Assembly: GCF_009881055.1 (NCBI RefSeq)
Contig: NZ_WXFG01000024.1
Span: 1 to 64,000 of the forward strand
Reading direction: 5' to 3'
From: Peptoclostridium sp.
Lineage (GTDB): Bacteria > Bacillota > Clostridia > Peptostreptococcales > Peptostreptococcaceae
DNA: 64,000 nucleotides
Part shown: positions 26,841 through 35,852 of the stretch, in pieces
Position numbering within the stretch: the first letter of the stretch is position 1
Layout of the letters: the number at the start of each line of letters is the position of its first letter
Translations under genes and position numbers: made by a program
Notes under the pieces: generated by a model
What the model was told of the DNA's origin: nothing
Database searches by the model: none
Seen by the model: only the letters and a program-made list of their open reading frames with translations

Positions 26841-26884
26841 GTAGAAGTTGGATAATCAAAGTTATATACAAGGCAGGGATAAAA

Positions 26885-27310
26885 ATGTTCAATATACTCT
26901 CATTGGTATTCAGGTATTTTTTCATTATAATTATTTACCTGTTCATTTTCGCCATAATAAGGCTCATTTATCTTGACATCAAAGGCGTCGCTACGCTCAA
27001 AAGTGCGCGCTCGTACCTCAAGCTCATAGTCATGAAGGAATATCTTCCTTTCCAGGTTAATGACATGTATGCAGTAAACAAATCCATCACCATTGGAAGA
27101 AAGCAGGGAAATGACATCGTCATAAATGATCCGTATATGTCGAGCGAACATCTTAAAATAACAGTCAGCGGCAAGCGATTCATGCTGACTGACCTTGGCA
27201 GCTCCAACGGCACTTATATAAACGGAGAGCGCATAGACGGCGAGGTCGAGCTTAAAAACAACGACCGTATAAGACTTGGGCAGCTTGAATTCCTATTCGT
27301 AACCAAATAA
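26885..27310 (+). CDS. Membrane-anchored FHA domain protein
   Basis: A 141-residue protein with one N-terminal membrane helix (about residues 5-28) and a C-terminal forkhead-associated domain (about 60-140). The phosphopeptide-binding signature is present: ITIGRKQGNDIVIND, SSEHLKI, then LGSSNGTYING. It is the first gene of a tight operon with an FtsW/RodA glycosyltransferase and a class B penicillin-binding protein, the same trio as FhaB-RodA-PbpA in Actinobacteria. The partner Ser/Thr kinase and phosphatase are not in this window. The ribosome binding site is weak. Confidence 0.92.
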   Translation: MFNILSLVFRYFFIIIIYLFIFAIIRLIYLDIKGVATLKSARSYLKLIVMKEYLPFQVNDMYAVNKSITIGRKQGNDIVINDPYMSSEHLKITVSGKRFMLTDLGSSNGTYINGERIDGEVELKNNDRIRLGQLEFLFVTK

Positions 27311-27321
27311 AGAGGGATAAT

Positions 27322-28548
27322 ATGATCAGAAAGCTTTTATCTTACAGGATTCCACAAAACCTAATACTGACAATCGACATAATGGCTATACTGCTTCTTA
27401 GCTTCTATGGAGGACGTTTTGACAGCTCTGTGCTGCTTCTTGGTGCGCTCTTGGCTCTTATAATATACATATCCAATTATGCGCTCCTAAAGATATCACC
27501 TGGAGACCACTACGTATTCCTCATAATAAGCATGCTGGTAAGCATCGGGGTAATAGTCATATACAGACTGAGTCCCGAATACGGCTTCAGGCAAATCAAG
27601 TGGTTCGGCCTTGGCATAGCGGCATATTTTGCGTTCTACTTCTTAACAAAATACATGCCCTTCCTGCGCAAATGGGCTACTCTCTATGCTGCGCTTTCAT
27701 TTGCTCTGTTTATGGCTACGCTTGTTCTTGGTGTGAAGATAAAGGGCTCCACCAACTGGATTCAGATAGCAGGCTACAGCTTCCAGCCGACGGAGTTCAT
27801 AAAGATACTCCTTGTCTTCCTGCTCGCCTCGTACTATAGCCTAAAGAATAAACCATTCAATCAGTACTGGCTTTTAGGGATAATATATGCGTTCATAGGT
27901 TTCCTCTTCATTCAGCGCGATCTTGGAACCGTCATGATTTTCTACTTCGTGTTCATGACTGTCTTTTATATTTTCGAGGAGGACAGGAGGCTTGTTTACT
28001 ACAACATACTTGGTGCGCTGCTCATCGGCATCGCAGGCTACTTTGCAGTAAGCCATGTCCAGGTCAGAATAACAGCTTGGCTTGAGCCCTGGAAATATGC
28101 AGACAGCATGGGCTACCAGATAATCCAGTCGCTTATTGCAATAGCCTCGGGAGGATTCTTTGGTACAGGCATAGGCCTTGGCCATCCCGAGTTCATTCCC
28201 GAGGTCCATACAGACTTCATATTCTCCGCAATATGCGAGGAGATGGGGATACTCGGCGGAATAGGCGTAATAATGCTCTTTATGATACTCGTATACAGAG
28301 GCTTTAAAATCGCCCTGAACCAGGACGACAGATTCTTCAAGATAATAGCCCTTGGCATAACGACTATACTTGGATTCCAGGCATTTATAATAATAGGTGG
28401 CGTAATTAAAATGATTCCGCTGACTGGTGTCACCCTGCCGTTTGTAAGCTACGGCGGCAGCTCGCTAATATCCAGCTTTGCAGCGCTTGGTATACTGCAG
28501 GTCGCCTCTGAAAAGCAGCAAGCAGAACAGGAGGAACACAATGGATAA
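27322..28548 (+). CDS. FtsW/RodA/SpoVE family peptidoglycan glycosyltransferase
   Basis: A 408-residue SEDS protein with about ten hydrophobic segments. Conserved SEDS elements are visible: KGSTNWIQIAGYSFQPTEF near residues 140-158, the IQRDLGT loop, the GYQIIQSLIAIASGGFFGTGIGLG region near 260-282 (quoted in part here as GYQIIQS and GGFFGTG), and PLTGVTLPFVSYGGSSL near the C terminus. It polymerises lipid II with its cognate PBP, which is the next gene and overlaps it by 8 bases. Whether it serves elongation, division or sporulation cannot be told from sequence alone. Confidence 0.93.
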   Translation: MIRKLLSYRIPQNLILTIDIMAILLLSFYGGRFDSSVLLLGALLALIIYISNYALLKISPGDHYVFLIISMLVSIGVIVIYRLSPEYGFRQIKWFGLGIAAYFAFYFLTKYMPFLRKWATLYAALSFALFMATLVLGVKIKGSTNWIQIAGYSFQPTEFIKILLVFLLASYYSLKNKPFNQYWLLGIIYAFIGFLFIQRDLGTVMIFYFVFMTVFYIFEEDRRLVYYNILGALLIGIAGYFAVSHVQVRITAWLEPWKYADSMGYQIIQSLIAIASGGFFGTGIGLGHPEFIPEVHTDFIFSAICEEMGILGGIGVIMLFMILVYRGFKIALNQDDRFFKIIALGITTILGFQAFIIIGGVIKMIPLTGVTLPFVSYGGSSLISSFAALGILQVASEKQQAEQEEHNG

Positions 28549-29938
28549 GACCGACAAGAGAATAATAAAGGTCCTTACGGCCCTTACACTAATGTTCATG
28601 GGCCTTGTAGTATATCTTACGTATTTCCAGGTCTTCCAGGCATCAAAAATTGTCAGCAGCAATTACAACAAGAGGCTCTGGGCAAATGAGGAAAGCGTAC
28701 TGCGCGGTAAAATATATGATCGAAACGGCAGCGTGCTGGCATACAGCGAAAAGACTGAAAACGGACAGTCCCGGTTTTATCCCTTTGGGAGTCTCTACAG
28801 CCATGTAATAGGCTACAGCTACAGGGAATATGGCAAATCAGGACTTGAGGACTCCTACAACAAGGAGCTTCTCAACTTGTACAAGAACCCAATAGAAGAG
28901 ATAGCCCAGAAGATCACGGGCCCAAAAGAAAAGGGAAACGACCTCTCACTCACCATAGACAACTCCTTGCAGGATAAGGCCTCGAAGTACCTGTCGGGCA
29001 AGAAGGGCTCCATAATACTCATGAATCCCAAAACCGGCGAAGTGTATGCAATGGTGAGCAAACCCGACTTCAATCCTGCAACTCTAAAGGAGGATTGGGA
29101 GGATATCGTGGAGAATCCTGATAGTCCGTTCATAAACAGGGCTTCAATGGGACTCTATACTCCGGGTTCTGTATTCAAGATAATCACTGCGACTGCAGCT
29201 CTTGAAAACAGCCTAAGCGGGAACTATAACTGCAAGGGCAGCATAGTGATAGACGGCTATGAGCTACGCGACTACGGCGGAAACTCTCATGGAAGCGTGG
29301 ATCTTAGAAAGGCAATGGAAGTGTCCTGCAACTCAGCCTTTGCAAGCATGGGACTCGAACTCGGCAGTGATACGCTCCGTTACACAGCACAAAATTACTT
29401 ATTCAATAAAAAAATACCATTTGACATAAAGACTAAGGACTCGATATTCCCGGAAAGCAAAATGGACAAGCCTGAGCTTGGTGCAAGCGCCATTGGCCAG
29501 GGGAAAATACTGGTAACGCCTCTTAATATGTTGCTTGCCGCAAGCGCAATAGCCAACGACGGTAATATTGTAAAGCCCTACCTCGTGCAAAAAATCGTGT
29601 CGCCCGAGGGTGGAGTCCTAAAGGAAGTAACCCCTGAAATACTTGCCACTGCCACAGATGCTTTAACGGCACAGACCATAAAAGACATGATGGTAGATGT
29701 GGTCAACAATGGCACAGGGAAAAATGCCCACATAAGAAATGTCGAAGTAGCGGGCAAGACTGGAACAGCCGAGAATGAAACCGGCAAAGAACACGCATGG
29801 TTTGTAGGCTTCGCCCCTGCAGACAATCCCAAAGTCGCGGTTGTAGTAGTGCTCGAAAGCGCCGGTTCTACAGGCGGTAAGAGTGCAGCTCCAATAGCTA
29901 GGGATATGCTTATAAACGCGCTCAATAGAATCCCTTAA
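28541..29938 (+). CDS. Class B penicillin-binding protein (transpeptidase)
   Basis: A 465-residue bitopic PBP with an N-terminal membrane helix (about 10-30), a short dimerisation region, and the transpeptidase domain with SVFK as SxxK near residue 208, SCN as SxN near 265, and KTGTAEN near 405. It resembles PbpA of Actinobacteria and short class B PBPs of clostridia. The ATG at 28541 overlaps the SEDS gene stop by 8 bases, so expression is coupled. It cross-links glycan made by the SEDS partner. A terminator follows. Confidence 0.93.
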   Translation: MDKTDKRIIKVLTALTLMFMGLVVYLTYFQVFQASKIVSSNYNKRLWANEESVLRGKIYDRNGSVLAYSEKTENGQSRFYPFGSLYSHVIGYSYREYGKSGLEDSYNKELLNLYKNPIEEIAQKITGPKEKGNDLSLTIDNSLQDKASKYLSGKKGSIILMNPKTGEVYAMVSKPDFNPATLKEDWEDIVENPDSPFINRASMGLYTPGSVFKIITATAALENSLSGNYNCKGSIVIDGYELRDYGGNSHGSVDLRKAMEVSCNSAFASMGLELGSDTLRYTAQNYLFNKKIPFDIKTKDSIFPESKMDKPELGASAIGQGKILVTPLNMLLAASAIANDGNIVKPYLVQKIVSPEGGVLKEVTPEILATATDALTAQTIKDMMVDVVNNGTGKNAHIRNVEVAGKTGTAENETGKEHAWFVGFAPADNPKVAVVVVLESAGSTGGKSAAPIARDMLINALNRIP

Positions 29939-29946
29939 TGAAAAGA

Positions 29947-30000
29947 AAAAAGCTATGGGAAAATGACGTTATTAGCAGTCAATTCTCCATAGCTTTTATT
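29947..30000. terminator. Bidirectional terminator between pbp and htpX
   Basis: AAAAGCTATGG pairs with CCATAGCTTTT; the interior TGAC and GTCA arms extend the hairpin. T-rich tails lie on both strands. Confidence 0.85.
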
Positions 30001-30061
30001 TTTACAGCTCGAAATCTATTTTTCAAAAATCTGCTTTTCAGTTGTTACTTATACCTGTCTA

Positions 30062-30910
30062 TTATGCTCCTAGCTTGCGCAGCTTTGCCACCCTATCCTC
30101 AATCGGAGGGTGTGTACTGAAAAGGTTCGCCACCCTCTGGGCGTTAAGCGGATTCACAATGAACATATGGCTTGCCGCCGGGCTTACCTGCATAGGTATC
30201 ATTCTCGAGCCTTGATGCAGTTTGAGCAATGCATTTGCAAGACCTCTGCTGCTACCTGCTATTTCGGCGCCTGTGCTGTCTGCAATATACTCGCGCGAAC
30301 GCGATACAGCCATCTGCACCAACATGGCCGCTAGAGGTCCAAGGATTATAAGAGGAAGTGCAGCTAATCCTCCTTCTTCCTCGTCGCTGCCTGCACCGCC
30401 AAACATAAGAGCCCACTGAGCCCAGTTGGCAACCGTAGTAATAACACCGGCCATTACCGCAGCTACAGTGCTTATGAGGACGTCGCGGTTTTTTATGTGA
30501 GCCAGTTCATGCGCAAGAACACCCTCCAGTTCTTCCTGATTCAACAAGCTGAGCAGACCCTGAGTTATAGCCACAGCAGAATGCTGCGGATCGCGTCCTG
30601 TAGCAAATGCGTTTGGCTGAGGCGACGGTGTAATATAAACTCTCGGCATTGGCAGATCCGCATTTTTCGCCAATCTCTCAACTATTCCATAAAGCTCAGG
30701 CGCTTCTTCTTTGTCGACTGGCTGTGCTCCCGTCATTGAAAGCGCAATCTTGTCACTGAACCAGTAGCTTCCGCCGTTCATTACAAGAGCGAATACAAAA
30801 GCCATCACCATGCCTGACTGGCCTCCCAATACTCCGCCTATCATTATCACCATAATTGTCAAAATACTCATAAAGAGCATCGTTTTCATTTGGTTTCCAA
30901 AATTACTCAT
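30062..30910 (-). CDS. htpX: HtpX-type membrane zinc metalloprotease (M48B)
   Basis: A 282-residue protease with two N-terminal membrane helices, the zinc motif HELAHIKNRD near residue 128, two more helices, and SRSREYIADSTGAEIAG, which supplies the third ligand Glu. The PNAFATGRDP block before the active site is typical of HtpX. It degrades damaged membrane proteins. The ATG at 30910 gives the family's normal N terminus (GNQMKT); GGAGG lies 12 bases upstream. It is 70 bp after the CBS-domain gene on the same strand. Confidence 0.93.
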   Translation of the reverse strand: MSNFGNQMKTMLFMSILTIMVIMIGGVLGGQSGMVMAFVFALVMNGGSYWFSDKIALSMTGAQPVDKEEAPELYGIVERLAKNADLPMPRVYITPSPQPNAFATGRDPQHSAVAITQGLLSLLNQEELEGVLAHELAHIKNRDVLISTVAAVMAGVITTVANWAQWALMFGGAGSDEEEGGLAALPLIILGPLAAMLVQMAVSRSREYIADSTGAEIAGSSRGLANALLKLHQGSRMIPMQVSPAASHMFIVNPLNAQRVANLFSTHPPIEDRVAKLRKLGA

Positions 30911-30979
30911 ATTTTTTTTAATCCTCCAATTGTTCAAAGTTAGTTGCCAAATTAAAGACCACAATTTCATATAGGCGCC

Positions 30980-32308
30980 TTAAATTTGGGCATCGTTTAA
31001 ATCATCACTGCATGGTATAAACACCCTAACCTTCGACACTCGTTTTTCTTCAACTTCCTCAATTTTAAATACAAATCCGGCGAACTCAACATCCGGGTTT
31101 TCACCTTTTTCAGGTATCATTCCAAGCTGCCCTATTATGAAACCGCTTAAAGTTTCATGTTCCTCTGTAGGCAGTTCCACCCCAAGATATTCGCCTACAT
31201 CGTCCAAACTGGCCGAGCCATTTATAACAACTGTATTGTCGTCTATTCTTTCAAAATCTTTTTCTTCTTCATCGTCTTCGTCAAAAATATTGCCTACAAT
31301 CTCCTCCATCAGATCCTCTAATGTCACAATCCCAGCAGTTCCGCCGTATTCGTCGATAATAACCGCCATATGCATCTTGCTCTTTTGCAGCTCCCTGAAG
31401 AGCTCATCTGTACGCTTTGATGCTGGCACAAAATAAGGCTTTCTTGCCATGCTCCTAATATCTATTTTTTCTTTATCTCCATTCTCTGCGATGAATCTCA
31501 ACAAATCCTTGCCATACAATATGCCAATAATATTATCTATACTGCCTTCAAAAACTGGGATTCTCGAATATCTTTCATTGTTTATAGTGGAAATAACTTC
31601 ATCGAAGCTTGCAGATTCTTCTAAAGCAACTATATCGACTCTGTGAGTCATTATGTCCTCAACATTTTTATCATTGAACTCGAAAATGTTGTTTATCATC
31701 TGTTTTTCAATTTCGTGTATTGTCCCCTTCTCCTCGCCAACTTCTACCAACATACGAATTTCTTCCTCAGTCACTTTGTCGTCCTCAGAATGAGGATCGA
31801 CGCCAAACATTCTTACGAAAAAATTTGTCGACACAGTCAAAAATTTTACAAACGGCGATGTTACCGTCATGATGAAATTCAATGGCTCTGCCGCAAACAT
31901 CGATATTTGTTCTGCCTTTTTCATAGCCAGTCTTTTCGGAACAAGCTCCCCAAGTACCAAAGTAAAATATGAAAGGACCAATGTTATAACAAACACAGAT
32001 ATGGCCTTCAACCACTCCTCTGGAATTGGAGCTCCTATGCTCTGTACAAGAGTTACAACCCTGCCAGAGAAGCTTTCCGATGCAAATGCACTCGCCAGGA
32101 AACCTGCAAGCGTTATGCCTATTTGAATTGTGGCTAGGAATCTGCTGGGCTCATTCAGAAGCTTTTGCAGCAGTTTAGCCTTCTTGTCCCCTTCCTCAGC
32201 CATTAATTTTATTTTATTGTCATTGAGTGTAATCAAAGCGATTTCAGAAGCTGCAAAAAACGCGTTCAGCAAAATCAGTATCATTAAAAACAAAAACTCA
32301 CTAGTCAT
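30980..32308 (-). CDS. Hemolysin-like transporter protein: DUF21 (CNNM), tandem CBS, CorC_HlyC
   Basis: A 442-residue membrane protein. Residues 1-200 form the DUF21/CNNM membrane domain with FFAASEIALITLN and IGITLAGFLASAFA. Two CBS domains follow (about 215-335; MTHRVDIVALEE, then MHMAVIIDEYGGTAGIVTLEDLMEEIVG near its end), and a C-terminal CorC_HlyC domain. Members of this family are implicated in magnesium and cobalt efflux; the hemolysin name is historical. The ATG at 32308 lies after GGAGGAAAGGAA; an ATG 15 codons earlier has no such site. Confidence 0.9.
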   Translation of the reverse strand: MTSEFLFLMILILLNAFFAASEIALITLNDNKIKLMAEEGDKKAKLLQKLLNEPSRFLATIQIGITLAGFLASAFASESFSGRVVTLVQSIGAPIPEEWLKAISVFVITLVLSYFTLVLGELVPKRLAMKKAEQISMFAAEPLNFIMTVTSPFVKFLTVSTNFFVRMFGVDPHSEDDKVTEEEIRMLVEVGEEKGTIHEIEKQMINNIFEFNDKNVEDIMTHRVDIVALEESASFDEVISTINNERYSRIPVFEGSIDNIIGILYGKDLLRFIAENGDKEKIDIRSMARKPYFVPASKRTDELFRELQKSKMHMAVIIDEYGGTAGIVTLEDLMEEIVGNIFDEDDEEEKDFERIDDNTVVINGSASLDDVGEYLGVELPTEEHETLSGFIIGQLGMIPEKGENPDVEFAGFVFKIEEVEEKRVSKVRVFIPCSDDLNDAQI

Positions 32309-32575
32309 TTCCTTTCCTCCAGCCATTAAGTATTTGAAAATAAAAAAAGACACAACAAAACCAACTAAACGGGTTTTATTATGACCTCATGCAATAACGT
32401 TTATTCAAATACTTTTTCGTTTTTAACGATACAAAAAAACACGTTGAATTGCAACTTCGTATGTCCTCAGGATTATCATCCATTCTATACTCACCCCCGC
32501 TTTCTAAAGAATTATTATATATAAATTTACTATATTATGCCATACTTTGCAAGCAGAAATTCAACCAGCCGCTTT

Positions 32576-33355
32576 TTAGAGCAGCTGGCTTTCCTTGTTG
32601 AAGAACGTCTTGTAGCCAAGCTGAAGCATTGTTATTACAGACAGTGAAACGGCACCGAGTATGCCAAGCATTATGGCTATCTGGTATGCTATGGCTGTAG
32701 TCGGAATCGTTCCCGAAAGAATCTGGCCTGTCATCATTCCAGGCAAAAACACAATGCCCATTCCAACCATAGAATTGATTGTTGGGAGTATTGCCGCATC
32801 GAATGTCCTGTTTACAATTTCCCTCGCTGCAGCCTCTGGCGTTGCCCCGAGTATTAACGCTTCTTCAACCATGTATCTTTTGGAAGTCATGCCCTCCGTA
32901 AGCGAGTTCACTCCCAACGAAATCCCTGTCATAGAATTGCCTATGAACATACCTGCAATAGGAATAAAATATTGCGGATTGTACCAGGGTGATATTCGCA
33001 CAATGATGAACAGGAAATACAAAAGGCATGAAACCGTTCCTACAACAAGCGAAACAGCGATTACCCTCTTCAGCGAATCCGATACACGCCCCTTGAATTT
33101 CTTAAAAACCGTATGTACTGCAAAAATTTCCATAAGCACAATTATGCCGACTGTCATAAGCGGATCCGGACGCTTGAATATATAAAGCAGTACATAACCT
33201 GTCAAAATTAGCTGCAGCGTCATCCTTATCGAGGATATCATAATTTCTCTTTCCCTCTTGATGCCTCGGATTTTTACGACAAAAAGCACAAATGCTACGA
33301 AAACATATGCTGCAAGCACCTGAGCAAAAGACAGATTGACAGCTCCCCCAGTCAT
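32576..33355 (-). CDS. fetB: FetB-like ABC transporter permease (UPF0014)
   Basis: A 259-residue membrane protein with about seven hydrophobic segments and the UPF0014 signatures GNSMTGISLGVN, ALILGATPEAAAREIV and INSMVGMGIVFLPGMMTGQILSG (quoted in parts). In E. coli FetAB exports iron. The ATG at 33355 shares one base with the stop of the ATPase gene. A weak hairpin without a clear T-run overlaps its 3' end. Confidence 0.9.
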   Translation of the reverse strand: MTGGAVNLSFAQVLAAYVFVAFVLFVVKIRGIKREREIMISSIRMTLQLILTGYVLLYIFKRPDPLMTVGIIVLMEIFAVHTVFKKFKGRVSDSLKRVIAVSLVVGTVSCLLYFLFIIVRISPWYNPQYFIPIAGMFIGNSMTGISLGVNSLTEGMTSKRYMVEEALILGATPEAAAREIVNRTFDAAILPTINSMVGMGIVFLPGMMTGQILSGTIPTTAIAYQIAIMLGILGAVSLSVITMLQLGYKTFFNKESQLL

Positions 33356-33990
33356 TATAATCCCTCCAATGCACATACGCCGTTTGACACTTTGAAAACA
33401 ACGTCAGAATATTTTTGTGCCACGCTTCTTGAGTGGGTGACCATGACAAGCGTCTTGTTGTTGCGCCTTACATAGTCGGTTATCATGTCAATTATCAGGC
33501 CCTCAGTATGGTCGTCAAGTGCCGAAGACGGCTCGTCTAGCAGATATACCGGCGAATCCAGCAGGAGTATCCTCCCTAGTGCAAGCCTTTGCCTTTCCCC
33601 TCCCGAGAGCCTGTCCACGGGCTCTTCAAGCGCCTTTTTAAGGCTTACCTGCTCTAGCACTCTTTTTAAGGCGCTGTCGTCCGGCATTGGCCTGTTCTGG
33701 AAATTCAGTCCTGCAACCAGATTGTCTTTTATGCTTCCGTCAAAAACTACCGGATTCTGAGAGAGCATAGTCACCTGCCTGCGATGGTCTACTGAATCTA
33801 TTTTGCTGAGCTCACGCCCCTCGTAGAGTATCTCGCCCTGTGTCGGCGAAATCATCTTGTTGAGCATTTTGAGTATAGTTGTCTTCCCGCCTCCACTCTC
33901 GCCAACAAGCGTAGTCACTTTGCCTTTTTCTATTGTTCCACCTGGTATATGAACTATGCCCTTGTATTTAACATCCTTGAATTCAAACAT
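33355..33990 (-). CDS. fetA: FetA-like ABC transporter ATP-binding protein
   Basis: A 211-residue ABC ATPase with Walker A GESGGGKTT near residues 30-38, Q-loop in MLSQNPVVFDGS, signature LSGGERQR near 124-131, Walker B VYLLDEPSSALD and the switch His in VTHS. The permease begins at its stop codon, so the two form a half-transporter pair as in FetAB. Likely substrate iron by family; not proven here. Confidence 0.9.
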   Translation of the reverse strand: MFEFKDVKYKGIVHIPGGTIEKGKVTTLVGESGGGKTTILKMLNKMISPTQGEILYEGRELSKIDSVDHRRQVTMLSQNPVVFDGSIKDNLVAGLNFQNRPMPDDSALKRVLEQVSLKKALEEPVDRLSGGERQRLALGRILLLDSPVYLLDEPSSALDDHTEGLIIDMITDYVRRNNKTLVMVTHSRSVAQKYSDVVFKVSNGVCALEGL

Positions 33991-34057
33991 TGTCTACCTC
34001 TTTTCCGTTCCAGTAATCAGCATCTATTATTAATTCACTCTGCAGCTGTAAATATTT

Positions 34058-35008
34058 CTAAGAACGCATCAACAGCTCGCTTTTAAGTGTTTTGCTTAAA
34101 TTCAGTATCAGAATCGAAATTACCATAGTCAGTATCGCGACAAGCCAGAGTGTTTTAATACCCAAAACGAACTTTAATACATGCACAATGAAAAAGTGAA
34201 TCAGGTATATTCCAAAGCTACGCTGGCTTATATATAACAAAACGTCCTTGCCCGGCATTTTTTCCTTTTGATAGAGTGCAATAATCAGCAAAGTCATTCC
34301 AATTGCAAGAGGAAACAGGCTCGCTCGGTTATAGAAGTACCCTGTCCTGCCCGTAAGATACGGCAGCAGCGTTCCAATTGCAGCCAAAGCAGTAGAAATC
34401 ATGACTGCGGCATTTCTATTCTCCCTGATATATTTAAACAGTCTTGGCGATTCGGCCGCAAGCATGCCCAGAGCCACAAAACCCCACCACTTGAGTGGAT
34501 TTATGCCGCTGTATGTGATAATCCTTATCCCCGAGAAGCGCTGAATTTCAAGGATTGTGCATAATGCAAAGTTGCTTATTACCATAAACCACATAAAATA
34601 CTTCATATAAAGCTTGGGCAGCATGTAAAGAAGCGGTATCGTAAGCGCAAATATCATGTAGTGAATTACATAGTAAAGATGGACTGCCGTTTCCCCAAGC
34701 AGCACGTCCGAAAATGTGAACGCCTTGCCATCATAATAATAAAAGTAAACTCCGTATGCCAACGAATAAAATAGGAATGGGATATATATTTTTTTAAACT
34801 TGCCTATGGCCGAATCAAGCCATGGCTTGAGCGCCGACCTGCCCATATAAAAGCCCTGCACCATGAAAAACGCCGGTACAGCCCATCTTCCAATTTCACC
34901 TATAAAAACATCCACATACTCCTTGCCCCTGAAAACATGCAGAAACACAACCGTTATGCACGCAAATCCTTTCAGTGCATCAATCTCATAATCACGTTTT
35001 TTCTCCAT
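34058..35008 (-). CDS. Acyltransferase 3 family membrane protein
   Basis: A 316-residue integral membrane protein with about ten hydrophobic segments. The N-terminal motif RDYEIDALKGFACITVVFLH includes the conserved His of family-3 acyltransferases, and FFMVQGFYMG follows. These enzymes O-acetylate cell wall or surface glycans or other acceptors; the acceptor is unknown. GGAG precedes the ATG at 35008; an ATG 16 codons earlier lacks one. Neighbouring genes give no functional hint. Confidence 0.88.
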   Translation of the reverse strand: MEKKRDYEIDALKGFACITVVFLHVFRGKEYVDVFIGEIGRWAVPAFFMVQGFYMGRSALKPWLDSAIGKFKKIYIPFLFYSLAYGVYFYYYDGKAFTFSDVLLGETAVHLYYVIHYMIFALTIPLLYMLPKLYMKYFMWFMVISNFALCTILEIQRFSGIRIITYSGINPLKWWGFVALGMLAAESPRLFKYIRENRNAAVMISTALAAIGTLLPYLTGRTGYFYNRASLFPLAIGMTLLIIALYQKEKMPGKDVLLYISQRSFGIYLIHFFIVHVLKFVLGIKTLWLVAILTMVISILILNLSKTLKSELLMRS

Positions 35009-35081
35009 AATCCACTCCGTAATAGTATCTTTTCTCCTTATTTTAATACAAAACAAGCATATGTATAGCTATTTTATTAAA

Positions 35082-35115
35082 GAAAAACTGGCGGAGGATG
35101 AATTGTCCCCGCCAG
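35082..35115 (-). terminator. Intrinsic terminator of the copA-lipoprotein operon
   Basis: On the minus strand CTGGCGG pairs with CCGCCAG around a short interior and is followed by TTTTTCTTT. Confidence 0.85.
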
Positions 35116-35148
35116 CTATTATTTAGTCCTGTTATATATCGCGCAACA

Positions 35149-35829
35149 TTACTCTCCAAGTTCAAAAGGCTTGAGGAGCTTATCGACCTGCTGCGGCTTG
35201 CCGCTCTCATCTTTAACCTCGACCTTTGCAAACACCCAACCTTCCACCTTTTCAGGGTCGGCCCCGGCTTCCATGAACGGCTCCGGATTCAAGACGAACA
35301 CAATATCCTTGTCGTTAACGGCCATATCCTTGGCCCACTCAAACATGTTTCCATTGCCCATGGCAATCCCATAATGGTCAAGCTTTTCGTGGTATCCTAT
35401 TGCCTCTCGGTTCGTTTTTACCACCTGCTTGAACGTGTCTATAGCAGTAGGTTCTCCGCTGTAGCTGAATTCTTCTGAGCCCAGCTCGCCAATCACCCTC
35501 AGATTCCCTGCACTTTCATCATACCTATATATCTCAGACGGCAGCTTGTCTGGCTCTAATCCGGCATTTATAAACGGCTCCGCGTCAAACTCCTGCACAA
35601 CATCTGAATCGCCCGCAAAATCTTTTCCTATTAGGAACCTTTCTCCAGTTGGCGATTTCAGAGCCCAGGCATTGTCTCTCTCGTCAAACTCGACTTTGCT
35701 GCCAAGCTTATTCAATACGGATTCGAAAGACGTAACGGACACCTTGGCCACAACATCTGTGGAATTACACGCCGTCAAGGCAAGAACAGTCACAATCGAC
35801 ATTGCAGCAACAATCAATCTTTTCATCAT
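35149..35829 (-). CDS. Lipoprotein with an internal duplication, encoded downstream of copA
   Basis: A 226-residue exported lipoprotein with lipobox LTAC (Cys 21). I do not recognise a named family. The mature part contains two diverged copies of one unit, about residues 38-96 and 134-195, offset by 99: DVVQEFDAEPFINAGLEPDKL in the first aligns with DIVFVLNPEPFMEAGADPEKV in the second (both shown in near-full form). It starts 23 bp after the copA stop and ends in the terminator, so it is probably in the copA operon. It is not rich in Met, His or Cys, so direct copper binding is not evident. Confidence 0.8.
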   Translation of the reverse strand: MMKRLIVAAMSIVTVLALTACNSTDVVAKVSVTSFESVLNKLGSKVEFDERDNAWALKSPTGERFLIGKDFAGDSDVVQEFDAEPFINAGLEPDKLPSEIYRYDESAGNLRVIGELGSEEFSYSGEPTAIDTFKQVVKTNREAIGYHEKLDHYGIAMGNGNMFEWAKDMAVNDKDIVFVLNPEPFMEAGADPEKVEGWVFAKVEVKDESGKPQQVDKLLKPFELGE

Positions 35830-35852
35830 AAAAATCCTCCTATGGTATTTAG

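Noticed and set aside
32562..32592. Terminator at the end of fetB
   Set aside because: A GCCAGC/GGCTGG hairpin exists, but it has no T-run.
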